This document shows, piece after piece, positions 1 to 11,939 of a stretch of 64,000 bases of DNA. Every line of letters starts with the position of its first letter. Within the stretch, counting starts at the first letter, position 1. Below the pieces are notes generated by a model. That model saw only the letters and a list, made by a program, of their open reading frames with translations, had not been told where the DNA came from and did no database searches. Source of the DNA: Typhlomys cinereus (taxonomy: Eukaryota; Chordata; Mammalia; Rodentia; Platacanthomyidae); contig JALPQD010000233.1 in assembly GCA_023101885.1 (NCBI GenBank), positions 2,021,501 through 2,085,500 on the forward strand, written 5' to 3'. Both the position numbers and the translations under genes were made by a program.

Positions 1-1377
1 TTGTTTGATTAACTTTCATCCCCACAATCAGTTAGCAAGGGCTCTCAGTAACATTCCCTATGATCACACCTTACCATGTTCATTGATTTCTGCTGAGATC
101 TAAGTACTTCCCTCATTGAGTTACTTCCATTTCTTTATTATATTCTCACCCTTATTAAGGTTTTCCAATGTTGTCATTTCATGGGGTTTTACTCTTCCTG
201 CCTTTGGTATTATTATATTATACCATATTATATTATATCTTCTAAATTCTTTTGTCTGTCACACTTGGTGATTTTATTTAGTTCTTATTAGTGTGCTTTG
301 CCCAGAATACCCATTGAAACTTTTATCTTTCCCTTCAGACCCTACTGAGGTACCATCTTTTTCCATAGAGCCATGTGCTGGCCAAGAAGAAAGTCTTGAA
401 CTTTGGCTGTGTCAAGGATGTGCTGTGTTCTTACACCACAATATCAGCTCATGTATATGTTTATCTCTATGTCCACATGCAGAGAGGGGGACTTCTTAAT
501 ACTTAATAAGGAGTTCAAAGTAAGACAAGTTTTTGCAAATGCTTAATGAAATGATTATCTCGTAAGTGACACACTTATCATCAACATCACTGAGAACAGC
601 TTGCCTTCCTAGTTCTGTGCTGAGCTGAAGGTAGTTTTGTATGTTTTCTTCCCTTTCTTTGAAATATGGGAAAGAAATTGTGGTGACTAAAGGCTGCATC
701 ATCATCATCAAATGAGAGGGAAAGGAGTCTTTGGAGAGGAAGTTTTGCTTTATGTGCAGTCATCATGTGTAATTTGCCATCACCATCAAAAAAAGTAATA
801 GGGCCCATAATTATTCTTGATTCCTGAGGCAAAGTAAAAGCAAATGTGATAATCTCTTGAATTTTGTTAAAAGACATAGGTGGCAGTATTTTAGTTATGC
901 AATCTAAGTTCTCAGAGTCTGAAAACTGTGTTTCTAGCTTGGCCTCTTTGCCATCATCCTTGTGATACATGGGCTCAATTCACCACTACAGACAGGAATC
1001 TTTAATAACAACTATTTCTTTCACTTGAATGATCCGCTACTTTTTCATAGATAATCATTGCTATATAATATTATATGATCTACATTTTCCATGTCCTATG
1101 TAACTTTTTCTCAATTCTGTTTGATCTTAATGTATTCATATCCAGAAATATTTTTATTTTAATATTTTTGAAGATGAAATATGTTCAATGTAAATATTCA
1201 AATATTCGATGCAAAAGAAGTTCTTCTCTCAAGAATGTTTTTTACAGTTGCAGAATTATATTATGATATTGAAATAAAAATATTCTGTAATTGAACACAA
1301 TTAAGAAATGGAAAATGAGAAATATAGGAATGATGTAAAGATATATAGATAAAACACATCCTCAGGCTCTGGATATT
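1..1377. other. Unique AT-rich intergenic DNA
   Basis: There is no recognisable repeat and no convincing exon. The only longer open frame is on the minus strand at 587-970 and is listed separately. The rest is AT-rich with short homopolymer runs. Confidence 0.6.
587..970 (-). pseudogene. Unidentified minus-strand open frame, possible decayed processed pseudogene
   Basis: A 127-residue minus-strand frame is open in low-complexity-poor DNA. A second minus frame (496-711) overlaps its C-terminal end and carries on after an apparent frameshift. The residue mix is protein-like: an acidic stretch (FDDDDAAFSHH), a basic stretch (FQRKGRKHTK) and hydrophobic segments. I do not recognise the family. 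Upstream on the minus strand the same frame has stops just before the Met, so this is not a complete gene start. No poly-A tail or target duplication is visible. It may be a random frame or a remnant of a retroposed cDNA. Confidence 0.2.
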
Positions 1378-2933
1378 AATATCTCAAAAACTTTATTTTT
1401 TAACATTTTTATTATTATTTCTGCTCATACAAACTTAGTAGGTACACCAGTTCCCTCCCTTTCTCCTCCCCCCCACTCCCCTGCTCCCCCTCCCCTCACC
1501 CTTCCCTCCCTATCCCCCAGTGCCTCTCCCCCCAATCCCCGAAGAATCCTTTAATATGCATGCCAGACTCTACTCTGGGCCCTCCTCTCCGATTACTTAC
1601 AAGGACCCAGTGGCATTTCCTTGAATCCTTTCCTGTGTTCCCCTTAAGCATAGGAACATTACTGTGGCTGTCAATCCTTTGCCTCCAAGGATCTTGGTGT
1701 CTTTAGCAAATGCTAGACTTTGTGGGGTCAATAGTGTGTTGAACATTGCGCAAGGCATGCAAAGTCCAATTACGATTGCTTCGGCCCTAACTTGTGTGGA
1801 GTATCTTGCATATCATTGCTCCTCCCATCTTTGTGTTCTTACAATCTTACCGCCCCCTCTTCCGCAAATTTCCCTGAGCTTCAGGATGGGGAGAGATTAG
1901 GCTGGCCTAGATCTAAGTGGTTGATATAGAGTCTCTGATGTTCTGAATTATGGTTTGTTGATTTTCTTTTGCAGTTTTGCTGCTCCTGCAATGCCCTTCA
2001 CTCCATCCTGATGGGCATTGTATGTCACCCCCTGGCCAGAGACAAAAAGCTGTTAAATTGGAGCCTTGTTATAAGAACCCATTCAAAGGTAGATGTAATA
2101 TAAGAGTAGGAAACCTCAGTGAGGGAGGGGTCAGTCACCCATTTGCAAAATGGTTACTTTTTATCTGCCAGACTATATGCCCTCCCCTTCTGGTGAGATC
2201 ATACCCCCTCAGTTGTAAATGATCAGAAATGAAATTCTGTGAACTTAATCAGATGTCTCATTACTTACTTGCAGTCCTTGATGGAGGCCTATTTTCTCTG
2301 CTGTAACATGGTCCCCTCTCTCCTTGTTTCTGGTGTGGCCTTCCTACCCCATCCCTTCTGTTCATAATCCTTGCAATTACTGTAGGTATTACAGAGATTT
2401 ATCTTTGAGTGTCTCTAGGTGGGCTGGGTGGGTTTTGTACTAGGAGCCACCTATTAGGGAATACATACAGTGCTTAATTTTCTGGGTCTGGGATACTTCA
2501 TTTAATATAATTCTTTCTAATGACATCCATTCCCCGGCAAATTCCAGTAATTCATCATTTTTGATGGCTGAGTAGTACTCCACTGTATTGATGTACCACA
2601 TTTTCCTTATCCACTCCTCAACTGATGGACATTTGGGCTGATTCCATGACTTTGCTATTGTAAACAGTGCTGCTATGAACATGGTCGTGCTTGTGCTATC
2701 GAGGTGAATTTTTGCTGTATGGGGGGTTATTCCCAAAAGTGGAATAGCAGGGTCATATGGCATTTCAATCTTTAACTTCTTTAAGAATCGTCAGACGGCT
2801 GGCCAGAGTGGCTGTATGAGCCTGCATTCCCACCAGCAATGTAGGAGAGTTCCCCTCTCTCCACATCCTCTCCAGCATTTGTTGTTGTTTGTATTGCCAT
2901 CCTGACCGGGGGTGAGAATATTTCAAAAACTTT
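1378..2933 (-). mobile_element. 5'-truncated L1 retrotransposon, 3' end (minus strand)
   Basis: Read on the minus strand, 2440-2910 encodes the C-terminal end of L1 ORF2p. It has the motifs [26 protein letters not shown] and NTVEYYSAIKNDE, the usual last part of the protein, and ends in a stop at about 2440. The rest (1395-2440) is a rodent-type L1 3' UTR with a long purine-rich tract on the sense strand (complement of about 1455-1545) and an A-rich tail. A 17-bp duplication (aatatctcaaaaacttt) flanks the element at 1378-1394 and, with one mismatch, at 2917-2933. Everything upstream of the ORF2 C-terminus is missing, as expected from incomplete reverse transcription. Confidence 0.9.
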
Positions 2934-3235
2934 AAAAAATTATTCATTTAGTTTATGTGTATGTGTATGTGTGTGCGTATTTGTGCATGTGCATGCATGT
3001 ATCAGAGAACAGTGTATGCCCCTGTGGAGGACCAACGAAAACTTCGGGAATCATCCTGGATTGCTTCTGTCTTCCTTCTTGCTTCCTTGAGGTATTTCCT
3101 AGGTTCCGCCTACCAGGGCCAGAAGTGCAGGCTGCTTGCTGTTGGTTCCACCAGGTGTTTTTAGGTGGGACCTGGGATCCAAAGACCTTCTGTTTGTGAT
3201 ACAAAGTCTTAACCCCTGAGCCATCTCTCCAGGCC
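2934..3235 (-). mobile_element. B2-like tRNA-derived SINE, older subfamily (minus strand)
   Basis: The minus-strand head at about 3235 has the pol III A-box region (ggctcaggggttaag); the body matches the other family members in this window, and the TG-rich block at 2954-3000 is the complement of the CA-rich tail. The body (ggtcctccacagggg and nearby) groups it with the older copies at 16.9, 37.7 and 49.9 kb. It is flanked by the same 17-bp sequence that flanks the neighbouring L1 (2917-2933 and 3236-3252). The open frames here are only shadows of the SINE. Confidence 0.85.
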
Positions 3236-3313
3236 AATATCTCAAAAACTTTTTAATGAAATTCATGGCACTGCAGTTTAGAGCACATGTTGACTATAAG
3301 CTATTATTTCATA

Positions 3314-3580
3314 AATACTGTTTGCTTTCTTTTTTTACTCAATTGTGAGTGTGTGCGTGTATGTGTGGGTGTGTAGAACCACGGGCGAATTCGGAAACAA
3401 CCATGGACCACCTCCACCTCCTCCTTGTTTACTCTGCCTACCAGGACCAGAAATGCAGGTTGCCCTGCTTCTGCTGGGTGTCTATACGTGAGCTCAAGGA
3501 TTAGAACTTGGGGCCTTCCGCCTTGCAGGCGGAAGCTTAACCCCTGAGCCACTTCTCCAGCCCAGATATTGTTTGCTTTT
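3314..3580 (-). mobile_element. Young B2-like SINE (minus strand)
   Basis: The minus strand carries the family head (ggctggagaagtggctcagg), the B-box region and the diagnostic body segment ending in the complement of gtagaaccacgggcgaattc. A near-identical target duplication flanks it: atactgtttgcttt around 3315-3329 and atattgtttgcttt around 3566-3579. Part of the middle body (complement of the ctctgccccgggattcacagg region) is missing compared with the other copies. Confidence 0.9.
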
Positions 3581-4100
3581 GTGAAGCAATTCCCTAATTT
3601 AAACTTGTCCATTTTATTATTGATTCTATGTGACATCTTAGTAAGGTAAAAAAATGGAGAATGCATATAAATTCACAAAATTTTTAAAAATTCATGTTTA
3701 TGCTTTAAAAATCGAGCAGTTCTTTAACAGACTTTGTTCAAAAGTAGGCAAAATAATACTATTGACATTAGTAGACAATATATCTGATATATGTAAAATT
3801 CTATAAAATTTGTGTATCATATTTATATGGAACAGTGACACAAATAGACCATATGCTATTTCATAAAGTACATTGCAAGCAATTGGAAAAATTTAAATCC
3901 TATAATGTGTACCCTAGAATCATAATACAATTGTTTTAGAAATCAGTAACAATTGTGGTTGAAAAAAATTTAAATATTTGAGCATTTAAATTTAATTTCT
4001 AGTTAAATTCTCATGAAAGAAAAAATTATTAATGAACTAAAATTTTTTAGGTAAATTTTGCCAGCAATTCAAAAATCTGTGCGATGTTGAAATCATATAT
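3581..4100. other. Unique AT-rich DNA, no gene seen
   Basis: AT-rich sequence without identifiable repeats or exons. It may be the highly diverged start of the old L1 that follows. Confidence 0.45.
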
Positions 4101-7060
4101 AAGGTTTAGATAACTCTGCATGAATCTGTTTGAAGAGGCTTGGAAACTCTGACTTTAGTGTGATTCTGAATAACCTACAAAAAGAGCAAAATTTGAACAA
4201 AAAGTAAGTAGAAGAAAGGAATGAAGAAAATAAGTGAGAAATAAATGAAATTGAATGCTGCTGCCTACTTGAAACAGAGTGTTGCAATAAAAAAATTCTC
4301 AACAAGGCTGAGTTAAAGATAAGAGGAAATGAAATGTAATATCATTATTAGGAAGAAGTGTTGATTTCTTTCAGATTATTTGGACATTAAAATGAATATT
4401 TTAAAAATTATGATTCATATTACTGCAACAATTTCTATATTTTAGATAAAAGAGTTATACTTGGAAAAGTAACAGCAACCAGCACTAACTTTAGAAGCAA
4501 TGTGAAAACTGAACAACTAATAAAAAATAATCTAATTTGTAAGTAAAAAACTGTACGGTGTATAAACCAGGTTCAAAGTTTCACTAAGAAATTCTATGAA
4601 ACAGTAACAGCAGCAGCAATAAAACTATCATTTCTGCATGATTTCTCTTTTACTGATCAAAGAAACACTTTACTACTTAATTTTGTTACCAGTGTATTTC
4701 TCATAACTAAGCAAGATCTTCCAAAAAACTGCAATAAAATAAAGGATAATTTTCCTCATGCAGATAAACAATAAAGACTTTTAATAACAATAGATAAATT
4801 TAACTAACACTATATGAAGAATATTATATCTTAATGGTGCATTCATTGGAGGAGTGAAAGTTTTGTTTAACATTCAAACCATCATATATTTACCAAAGTA
4901 ATAAGAAAATGTAACAGATTGCCAATCAAGAGATACAGAAAATTTGAAAAAAAAATAGGTTGTCTGCTAATGATTAAAAAAATTGTTAGCAAGCAAGAAT
5001 AGAAGGAAAGTCTTTTATTTAAATGAAAGATATACTGATTGTGAAAGACTTTATGACTGTCTCATTATGTTCCCAGATTAGCAAAGGATATCCACTCTAA
5101 TGACTCTTACCATTTTATAGAAAGAACTAAACAGCATAATAGTGAGCAGTGAAAGGAAGTGCTTCAAAGGAAAGAAAGAAAACTGCTTTTCTTTAAAGAT
5201 GACATAGTTTTCTATAGCCTTAACAAAACAAAAGTAAAAAAAATTCTAAAGCATCAACAAAACATTACTAATCCAGCAAGGACAGAGATATTAAAAAGTC
5301 AGCTGCAATCTTACAAATTAAAATTCTAGTATTAATGTTGGTGTCAATTGATGAGTTAATTATAAATGCATGAATGGTCACTGTGATTTAAGCCACAGTA
5401 CAATTAAACCCAAAGAACTTCCTTTGCATGATATCCAGACCTGCAATAATGGTACAATAATTGAAGCAGCAAATAAGGATCTAGGCAACAAAAGAGCATT
5501 CCAGATTGTACACAACACATATGCATGGAAATTCATCTTCCATCAAAAGCACTGTATTAGTTTCACAATGTTACCATACTTCCCTATTACCAAATTTTGT
5601 TTGTTTCATATTTCCATTGAGAAAATAAATTCAGGACCAAAAGAATTTTGAACAAAAATATTCTTTATTCCAGTTTAAGAATTCAGATTACAGTCCATTA
5701 TATCAGGAAGATGAAACCAGCCAAGGGAACCAACCATATTAATTGCTAGGAAAAGCTGAGAAAGACTGCATCTTCCCACATCGATTATATATCTTCGATT
5801 ATATATTGTTTGCTCATAGCATTGTCCTAACTAGAAAACTTTTCACAGCTGTGTCCACAAGCACAACTTTAAAGAGTCAAGTTGACAGTTGAGGCTGTCA
5901 TAGATGCTAAAGTAACTTAATGGAGAAAAAAATTCAAAAATTATTTAATTTATGAGATAAAATTAGTTCAGTCAGATAGCAATACATACATACATGTGGA
6001 CAGACAAACAGACACACACACATTAGCATGTATTTCAGACATAAAAGATAGAATATAAGTAGTCTTTCTAGGAGAAAATGTGGGAAGAAATCTATGCAAC
6101 TGTATTCTAGGCAAAGATAATGCAAAGATGATTAATCACTAAAATGTCAGACTTTATACAATGTAAAAAATTGTAAAAGGTTACTTTTTAAAAAATATGC
6201 CAAATACTGGCCTAAAATATATATGACAATAATAATTTGCAAAGAAGCTTAAAAATCAAAAGAAAAAATAATGCATACTCAAAAACATGAAACAGAGCAT
6301 ACTAATAATCACTAAAATGTCAGACTTTATACAATGTAAAAAATTGTAAAAGGTTACTTTTTAAAAAATATGCCAAATACTGGCCTAAAATATATATGAC
6401 AATAATAATTTGCAAAGAAGCTTAAAAATCAAAAGAAAAAATAATGCATACTCAAAAACATGATAAAGACATACTCAAAGCTGATGAGAATATCAAAAAT
6501 ATACAATGCGTTATAGAGACATGCAAATCAAAATCATAATGATATGCCAGCAAACTTCCTCAAGCCTGGAACAAGAAAATGTTTACCTACCTCAGAGCAC
6601 TATTTGACAATTTTTAACTTTCAAAGCAAATTGATATTTTCCTCTTAAAGTATCCATTGGATTCCTAAATAATTCATCAAGAGAAATAAAGCATATATCC
6701 ACAAATAGTATTAAATAAAAATTTCAGAGCAGTGTTAATAATAGAATGACTTTATGAATAAAATATTTAATGATTTAAATATCTACAAATTAAGGAGAAA
6801 CCAAATATGTAAATATGTATAATAAAATATTAGTTATAAGTAAAAACCTCTATTATGGTATGGACATATTTAAAAAATGTCAAAATGAATAGATGAAGAC
6901 AGACACAGATAATGTGTCTGCAATGTTATAATCATATGAGATTGTATCACAGATAAAGCTTATTTTCAGTGAAGGAAAGTAGCTTATTCTTACCTATTAG
7001 GGTGGAGTGTAATTAAAAAAGAACAAAAAGGAACTTAAGGAAGTATATTGAAATTTTAAA
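4100..7060 (+). mobile_element. Ancient, heavily degraded L1 (plus strand)
   Basis: The block is A-rich on the plus strand. Several pieces line up in the right order with L1 ORF2. At 5080-5230 is a decayed reverse-transcriptase region (ggatatccactctaatgact, then aaagatgacatagttttcta for the catalytic Asp-Asp motif). At 6520-6545 the sequence agacatgcaaatcaaaatca matches the well-known region near the ORF2 C-terminus. At 6700-6960 sequence resembling the tract before the ORF2 stop follows. No frame is open for long, so the copy is old and dead. The outer limits are uncertain. A tandem duplication at 6133-6463 lies inside it. Confidence 0.6.
6133..6463. repeat. Perfect 158-bp tandem duplication
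   Basis: 6133-6290 and 6306-6463 read identically by eye and begin taatcactaaaatgtcagac. They are separated by 15 bp that is not part of the repeat. The identity contrasts with the decayed old L1 around them, so the duplication is recent or is an assembly artefact. Confidence 0.95.
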
Positions 7061-7084
7061 AAATTTATTTCTCAAACTTCATCA

Positions 7085-7640
7085 GGCTGAGGCAGGAAAG
7101 CATAGGTCATGTGAAGTTAATCCTAAATGTCCACTTGACCACACCTGGCATTAACTAAAATCAGCTGTTAGACTACCTGAAGAGAGTATCCAGATGGACA
7201 CATTTACAATACAAAGACCAGCCCTAAATCTGATTGGAACCTCACAGTAGCCGACCAGATAAAAAGAATCATAGAGCAGAAGACTTTGAAGAGAGACTCT
7301 CTGAAGCTATACTTGAAAACTCTCTTCCCTACTGCTGACCAGTTTCTTGGCTTCTTCTGCCCTCCAGCCCTCCAACCCTCCAAGTCTTCAACATGACTAA
7401 AGACTCTCCAGGAATCCTCCAGCCTCCAGCTATTACTGAGAGGCCTACTGGACTGAGTAGCTCTGAGCCTTCAGGATGTTTTGCAGCGACTTAGCCTGCC
7501 TCAGGCTTCAGACACCAGCCATGTCTCCTCTGCCATGAAAGAGTGTTTCTCACCCCTGGAACCGTAAACTGAATAAATCTCCTTTTCTCCCTTAAGTTGT
7601 TTGACTTTGGGTATTCTCTCATAGCAACAATTAAGAGTAA
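7085..7640 (+). mobile_element. Rodent medium-reiterated repeat, hAT-Charlie-like (URR1/RCHARR1 type)
   Basis: This 0.5-kb repeat shares both ends with the minus-strand copy at 63.5 kb. One end is gttaatcctaaatgtccact; the other is ataaatctccttttctccct followed by a segment ending in aacaattaagagtaagttac. A third partial copy lies at 45.8 kb. The general layout (a tcaacttgac-like end, a gcaaca end and an AATAAA-like signal near one side) resembles the non-autonomous rodent hAT elements URR1 and RCHARR1. The family name is my inference; that it is a repeat is shown by the copies in this window. Confidence 0.6.
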
Positions 7641-8585
7641 GTTACAAGTTATAATGAAACTGGGAACCTCAATTGGTTTGACCTGAACAAGATTTCCCCT
7701 CCCCCATATCTGGTGATGTACTTAGCAACTTAAGTCCTTTAGCTGACATACTATGGGTGTTTAAGCAAAATGCCACTAGCAACCCTGGACCTATGTCTGC
7801 ATCCAGCCACTCTGTGTCCCTCCCTGAACAATGGATAGGATTCTTCTCCTCTGGAAATCAAAAAATTTATTCAAACATACTCCTAAAGCACTGAGTATGA
7901 AAACTAGATGAACTAATCTGGTTTTCAGTGCATGATCAATAAGACTGAAGTATACCCTCAAATAACCTTTCAGAGGAAATTCCCTATTTACCATATTAAT
8001 CCTAAGCGGAGCAGGATATACATATGAGTAAAATCAGATGTATTGTGGGAAAGTGCAAGTATAGTAGGAATAATGATAGATGATTTAATAATTTATCAAT
8101 TCAGACAGAGAATCACACAAACTATGCTTCTTAGCAAGTAGCACCTCCTTTCCTTCAGACGTCATATAAAGAGATCTGGACAACGTGACCTCTTGAGTGT
8201 TCCCTTACAGTGACTTTTTTATCACTTTACTCTGAGTAAAAGTTTTCTTTGCTACTTTTACAAATCTTTATTTCTTTCCTGAATAAAAGTTAAGAAACTG
8301 AAAACAGTCCATGTGCCAACCACCAGAATCAAAACTGCAAGTTGAAAATAAATGAATGTTATTTATGTAAATTGCACCTATAGCTTATATTATTTTCAGG
8401 TGGGTATTGTACAAGCAAGGAAAACATTACCACTGAGCTATGGCATCAGCCTTGAAGTGGAATTTCAATGTTACAAAAACTGGGCTGCATGACACAATAA
8501 CCTAATGATTGTAAATGTGCCGCTATCCAGAATCATTTTGACAATAGTAGTGACTCAGGGACATGTTCTGAGAATTTCAGCAAAA
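7641..8585. other. Unique DNA, no gene seen
   Basis: Mixed-composition intergenic sequence. A 67-residue minus frame at 7791-7994 has no recognisable domain and no supporting splice or promoter context. Confidence 0.5.
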
Positions 8586-9015
8586 ATATTTTATTTTATT
8601 TTTTATATTTATTTATTTCCACTCATACAAACTTAACAGGTACACTGGCCCCCCTCCCTCCAACCCCCAACCCCCTGTACCTCCCCCTCCCTCCATCCTC
8701 CAACCCCCTGTGCCTCCCCCTCCCATCCCCGGAGCACCCATTGATGAGCATGCCAAACTCTCCTCTGGGTCCTCCTCTCCGATGAGGTGCAAGGACCCTT
8801 TCCTGTGTTTCCCATTAAGCATAGGAACACTACTGAGGCTATCAATCCCTTGCCTCCAAGGATCCTAATGCTTTTAGGAAATGCTAGACTTTGTGGGGTC
8901 AATAATGTGTTGGACATTGCGCAGGGCATGCAAAGTCCTATTATGATTACTTCGGCCCTAACTTGTGTGGAATATCTTGCATATCATTACTCCTCCCATC
9001 CTTGTGCTCTTACAA
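8586..9015 (-). mobile_element. 5'-truncated L1 3' UTR (minus strand)
   Basis: It matches the L1 3' UTR copies at 1.4, 43.4 and 49.2 kb. Shared parts are ccactcatacaaacttaaca next to the A-rich end, a C-rich plus strand with variant repeats of a short C-rich unit (8640-8740), and the segment ctcctctccgatgaggtgca. The sequence then runs through gcctccaaggatcctaatgc to about 9015, where similarity stops. No ORF2 sequence remains. The overlapping open frames here are shadows of this UTR. Confidence 0.85.
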
Positions 9016-10049
9016 TCTTTTTATCTGTGATTTTAAAAGGGCTCAGTTACAAAGAGAAAGTAGAGCCAATTTTTATTGATTATGGAATATATAATGAATC
9101 AGTTACAATTTCATTACCTCAATTTCTTTTCCTCCTTCTCCAGACAAAACAAGAGATGGGGGAAGGTTTGAGACTTAACCAAGCTCACTATCAACCTTGA
9201 ACACAGAGCCAGTAATAACTTCAACTTCTATTTGTCTGCACAAATTGATAAGCTCCTTCATATACACTTAAAATCTCTCTTACTGTTCCCTTCTCCTTGA
9301 GGAGATATTTTGAACTTCCATGTCTTGGGCAGAAACTTTGGTTTGAGAAAGTTTGGGTATTAAATTGTCGTCAACCCTTTTTATTCTGTATTTATTCAGA
9401 TTTCTGAAATATCCTAAGTTTCAATATTCGACCTCAGCAGTTTGGATAAAAAAGATAATAGTTGGGCTAAATGAGTAAAAAGTCCAAATTAAAAGATTTT
9501 CTTGAGGAAATACAACTTCATCAGGTTGGGGCAGAAAGTGTAACCTGAACTGTCCCAGAAGGAGCAGTTTTCCAGAGAAATGATTCAAGAAACTTCAGCA
9601 GTCCTGAGCTGCAACAGACAAGAAAGTCTCCCAATTAACATGCCAAAGTCCCTCCAAATCTTGTTGATTGAAGTTTCTGGGGAGGATTCTTTCATGTGCA
9701 AAACCACTACTTCTAAACTTTATTTGCATTTCTAACTTAAATATCTTCATTTTGCATCTTATTCTGTTGAAAATTCCTTTTTTTTTGGAAAATGAAAAGA
9801 ATAAAAGATAAATGCAAATCCTTTAGAAATGCTTAATAAATGTTAAATTAGCAACAGTGAAATTAGAAAGGCTACACTGCAGCCAGGATAAAAGATGTGT
9901 CTTCCTCTCCCCACTTTAAATCGGAGGTAGTTATTAAAATGTCTACAACCTAGAGAGATGCCAAAGGCAGGTATGAAAGTTAGTCCTTTCCAGTTGAAAG
10001 AGACTTCATGTGTGTCACAAGTTCCAAGGATTCCTTCTGCAAGAGAAAA

Positions 10050-10050
<1 letters not shown>
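9016..10050. other. Unique DNA, no gene seen
   Basis: AT-rich to mixed sequence without a clear repeat. A stretch around 9140-9220 is faintly MIR-like in reverse but too weak to call. Confidence 0.5.
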
Positions 10051-11280
<1,230 letters not shown>

Positions 11281-11289
11281 TTATGATCT

Positions 11290-11930
11290 TGCTGGGGCCT
11301 TAGAAATTGCTTTGATATTTAAAACCTTATTTTGAGAGCTGTCAGGCTACAGATAATACAAATCCAGTTAAAGTGCGTCAGAGATTCTTGAAGTAAATCT
11401 GAACAGGTACTCCTGATAACATACAATGCCACAGTGTGTGTGTTGGATTTATTTAACAATGCTTTTCTAGGCCATCCTTTTAAACCACATGGAATATGTG
11501 CATACAATTAGAAAGACCAGGCAATTTTGCTGCTTGTAAACTAAAATAAAGCTGCAAGGAAATTAAAAGGGTAACTAATATGGGTCTATAGGAAGAATAA
11601 TTTAATTAGAATTGAGTTTTTCAAAGGCCTATAATTAAGCCACTGTATGCTAATTTGAGTGTGGCTAAATCCAGTGAAAATTTAGCCATCCACAACAAAG
11701 TGCATTAGAGGCAGATAGAATTTGAATACACCCTAAAGATTCAATGAGAACATTAGTGAAGAAGCTCTGTGCAAAAAAGAAAGGGCAGATTGACTACGCA
11801 GCAGACAATTATGTGATGGCCATTGCACTAATTCTCTCAGAAGGGAGAAATAGCACTGTCTGAAGGGGTAGTGGAAATTTTTATGCCTGGGAATGTGGGC
11901 ACTGACCTATCTCCATATGGTACGCTAAGA
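11290..11930. promoter_or_regulatory. Candidate conserved non-coding element
   Basis: A repeat-free block directly follows the CpG-richer segment. It is dense in TAAT-core homeodomain-like sites, for example near 11600 (ataatttaattagaattgag), 11630 (ctataattaagcc) and 11650 (atgctaatttgag). No open reading frame is convincing. The call rests on composition and the lack of transposons, not on an alignment. Confidence 0.25.
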
Positions 11931-11939
11931 ACAGAATTT

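Noticed and set aside
1664..2222. Plus frames of about 80 residues that recur near 8.8, 40.1 and 43.7 kb
   Set aside because: They are antisense or sense readings of L1 3' UTR copies, which is why they recur.
8613..8929. Gly-rich minus frames that look like a structured repeat protein
   Set aside because: They fall entirely in the purine-rich L1 3' UTR and are shared with the other L1 3' ends in the window.
9125..9215. Possible reverse MIR
   Set aside because: Only a few short words fit (acttaaccaagctcac); too weak to call without an alignment.
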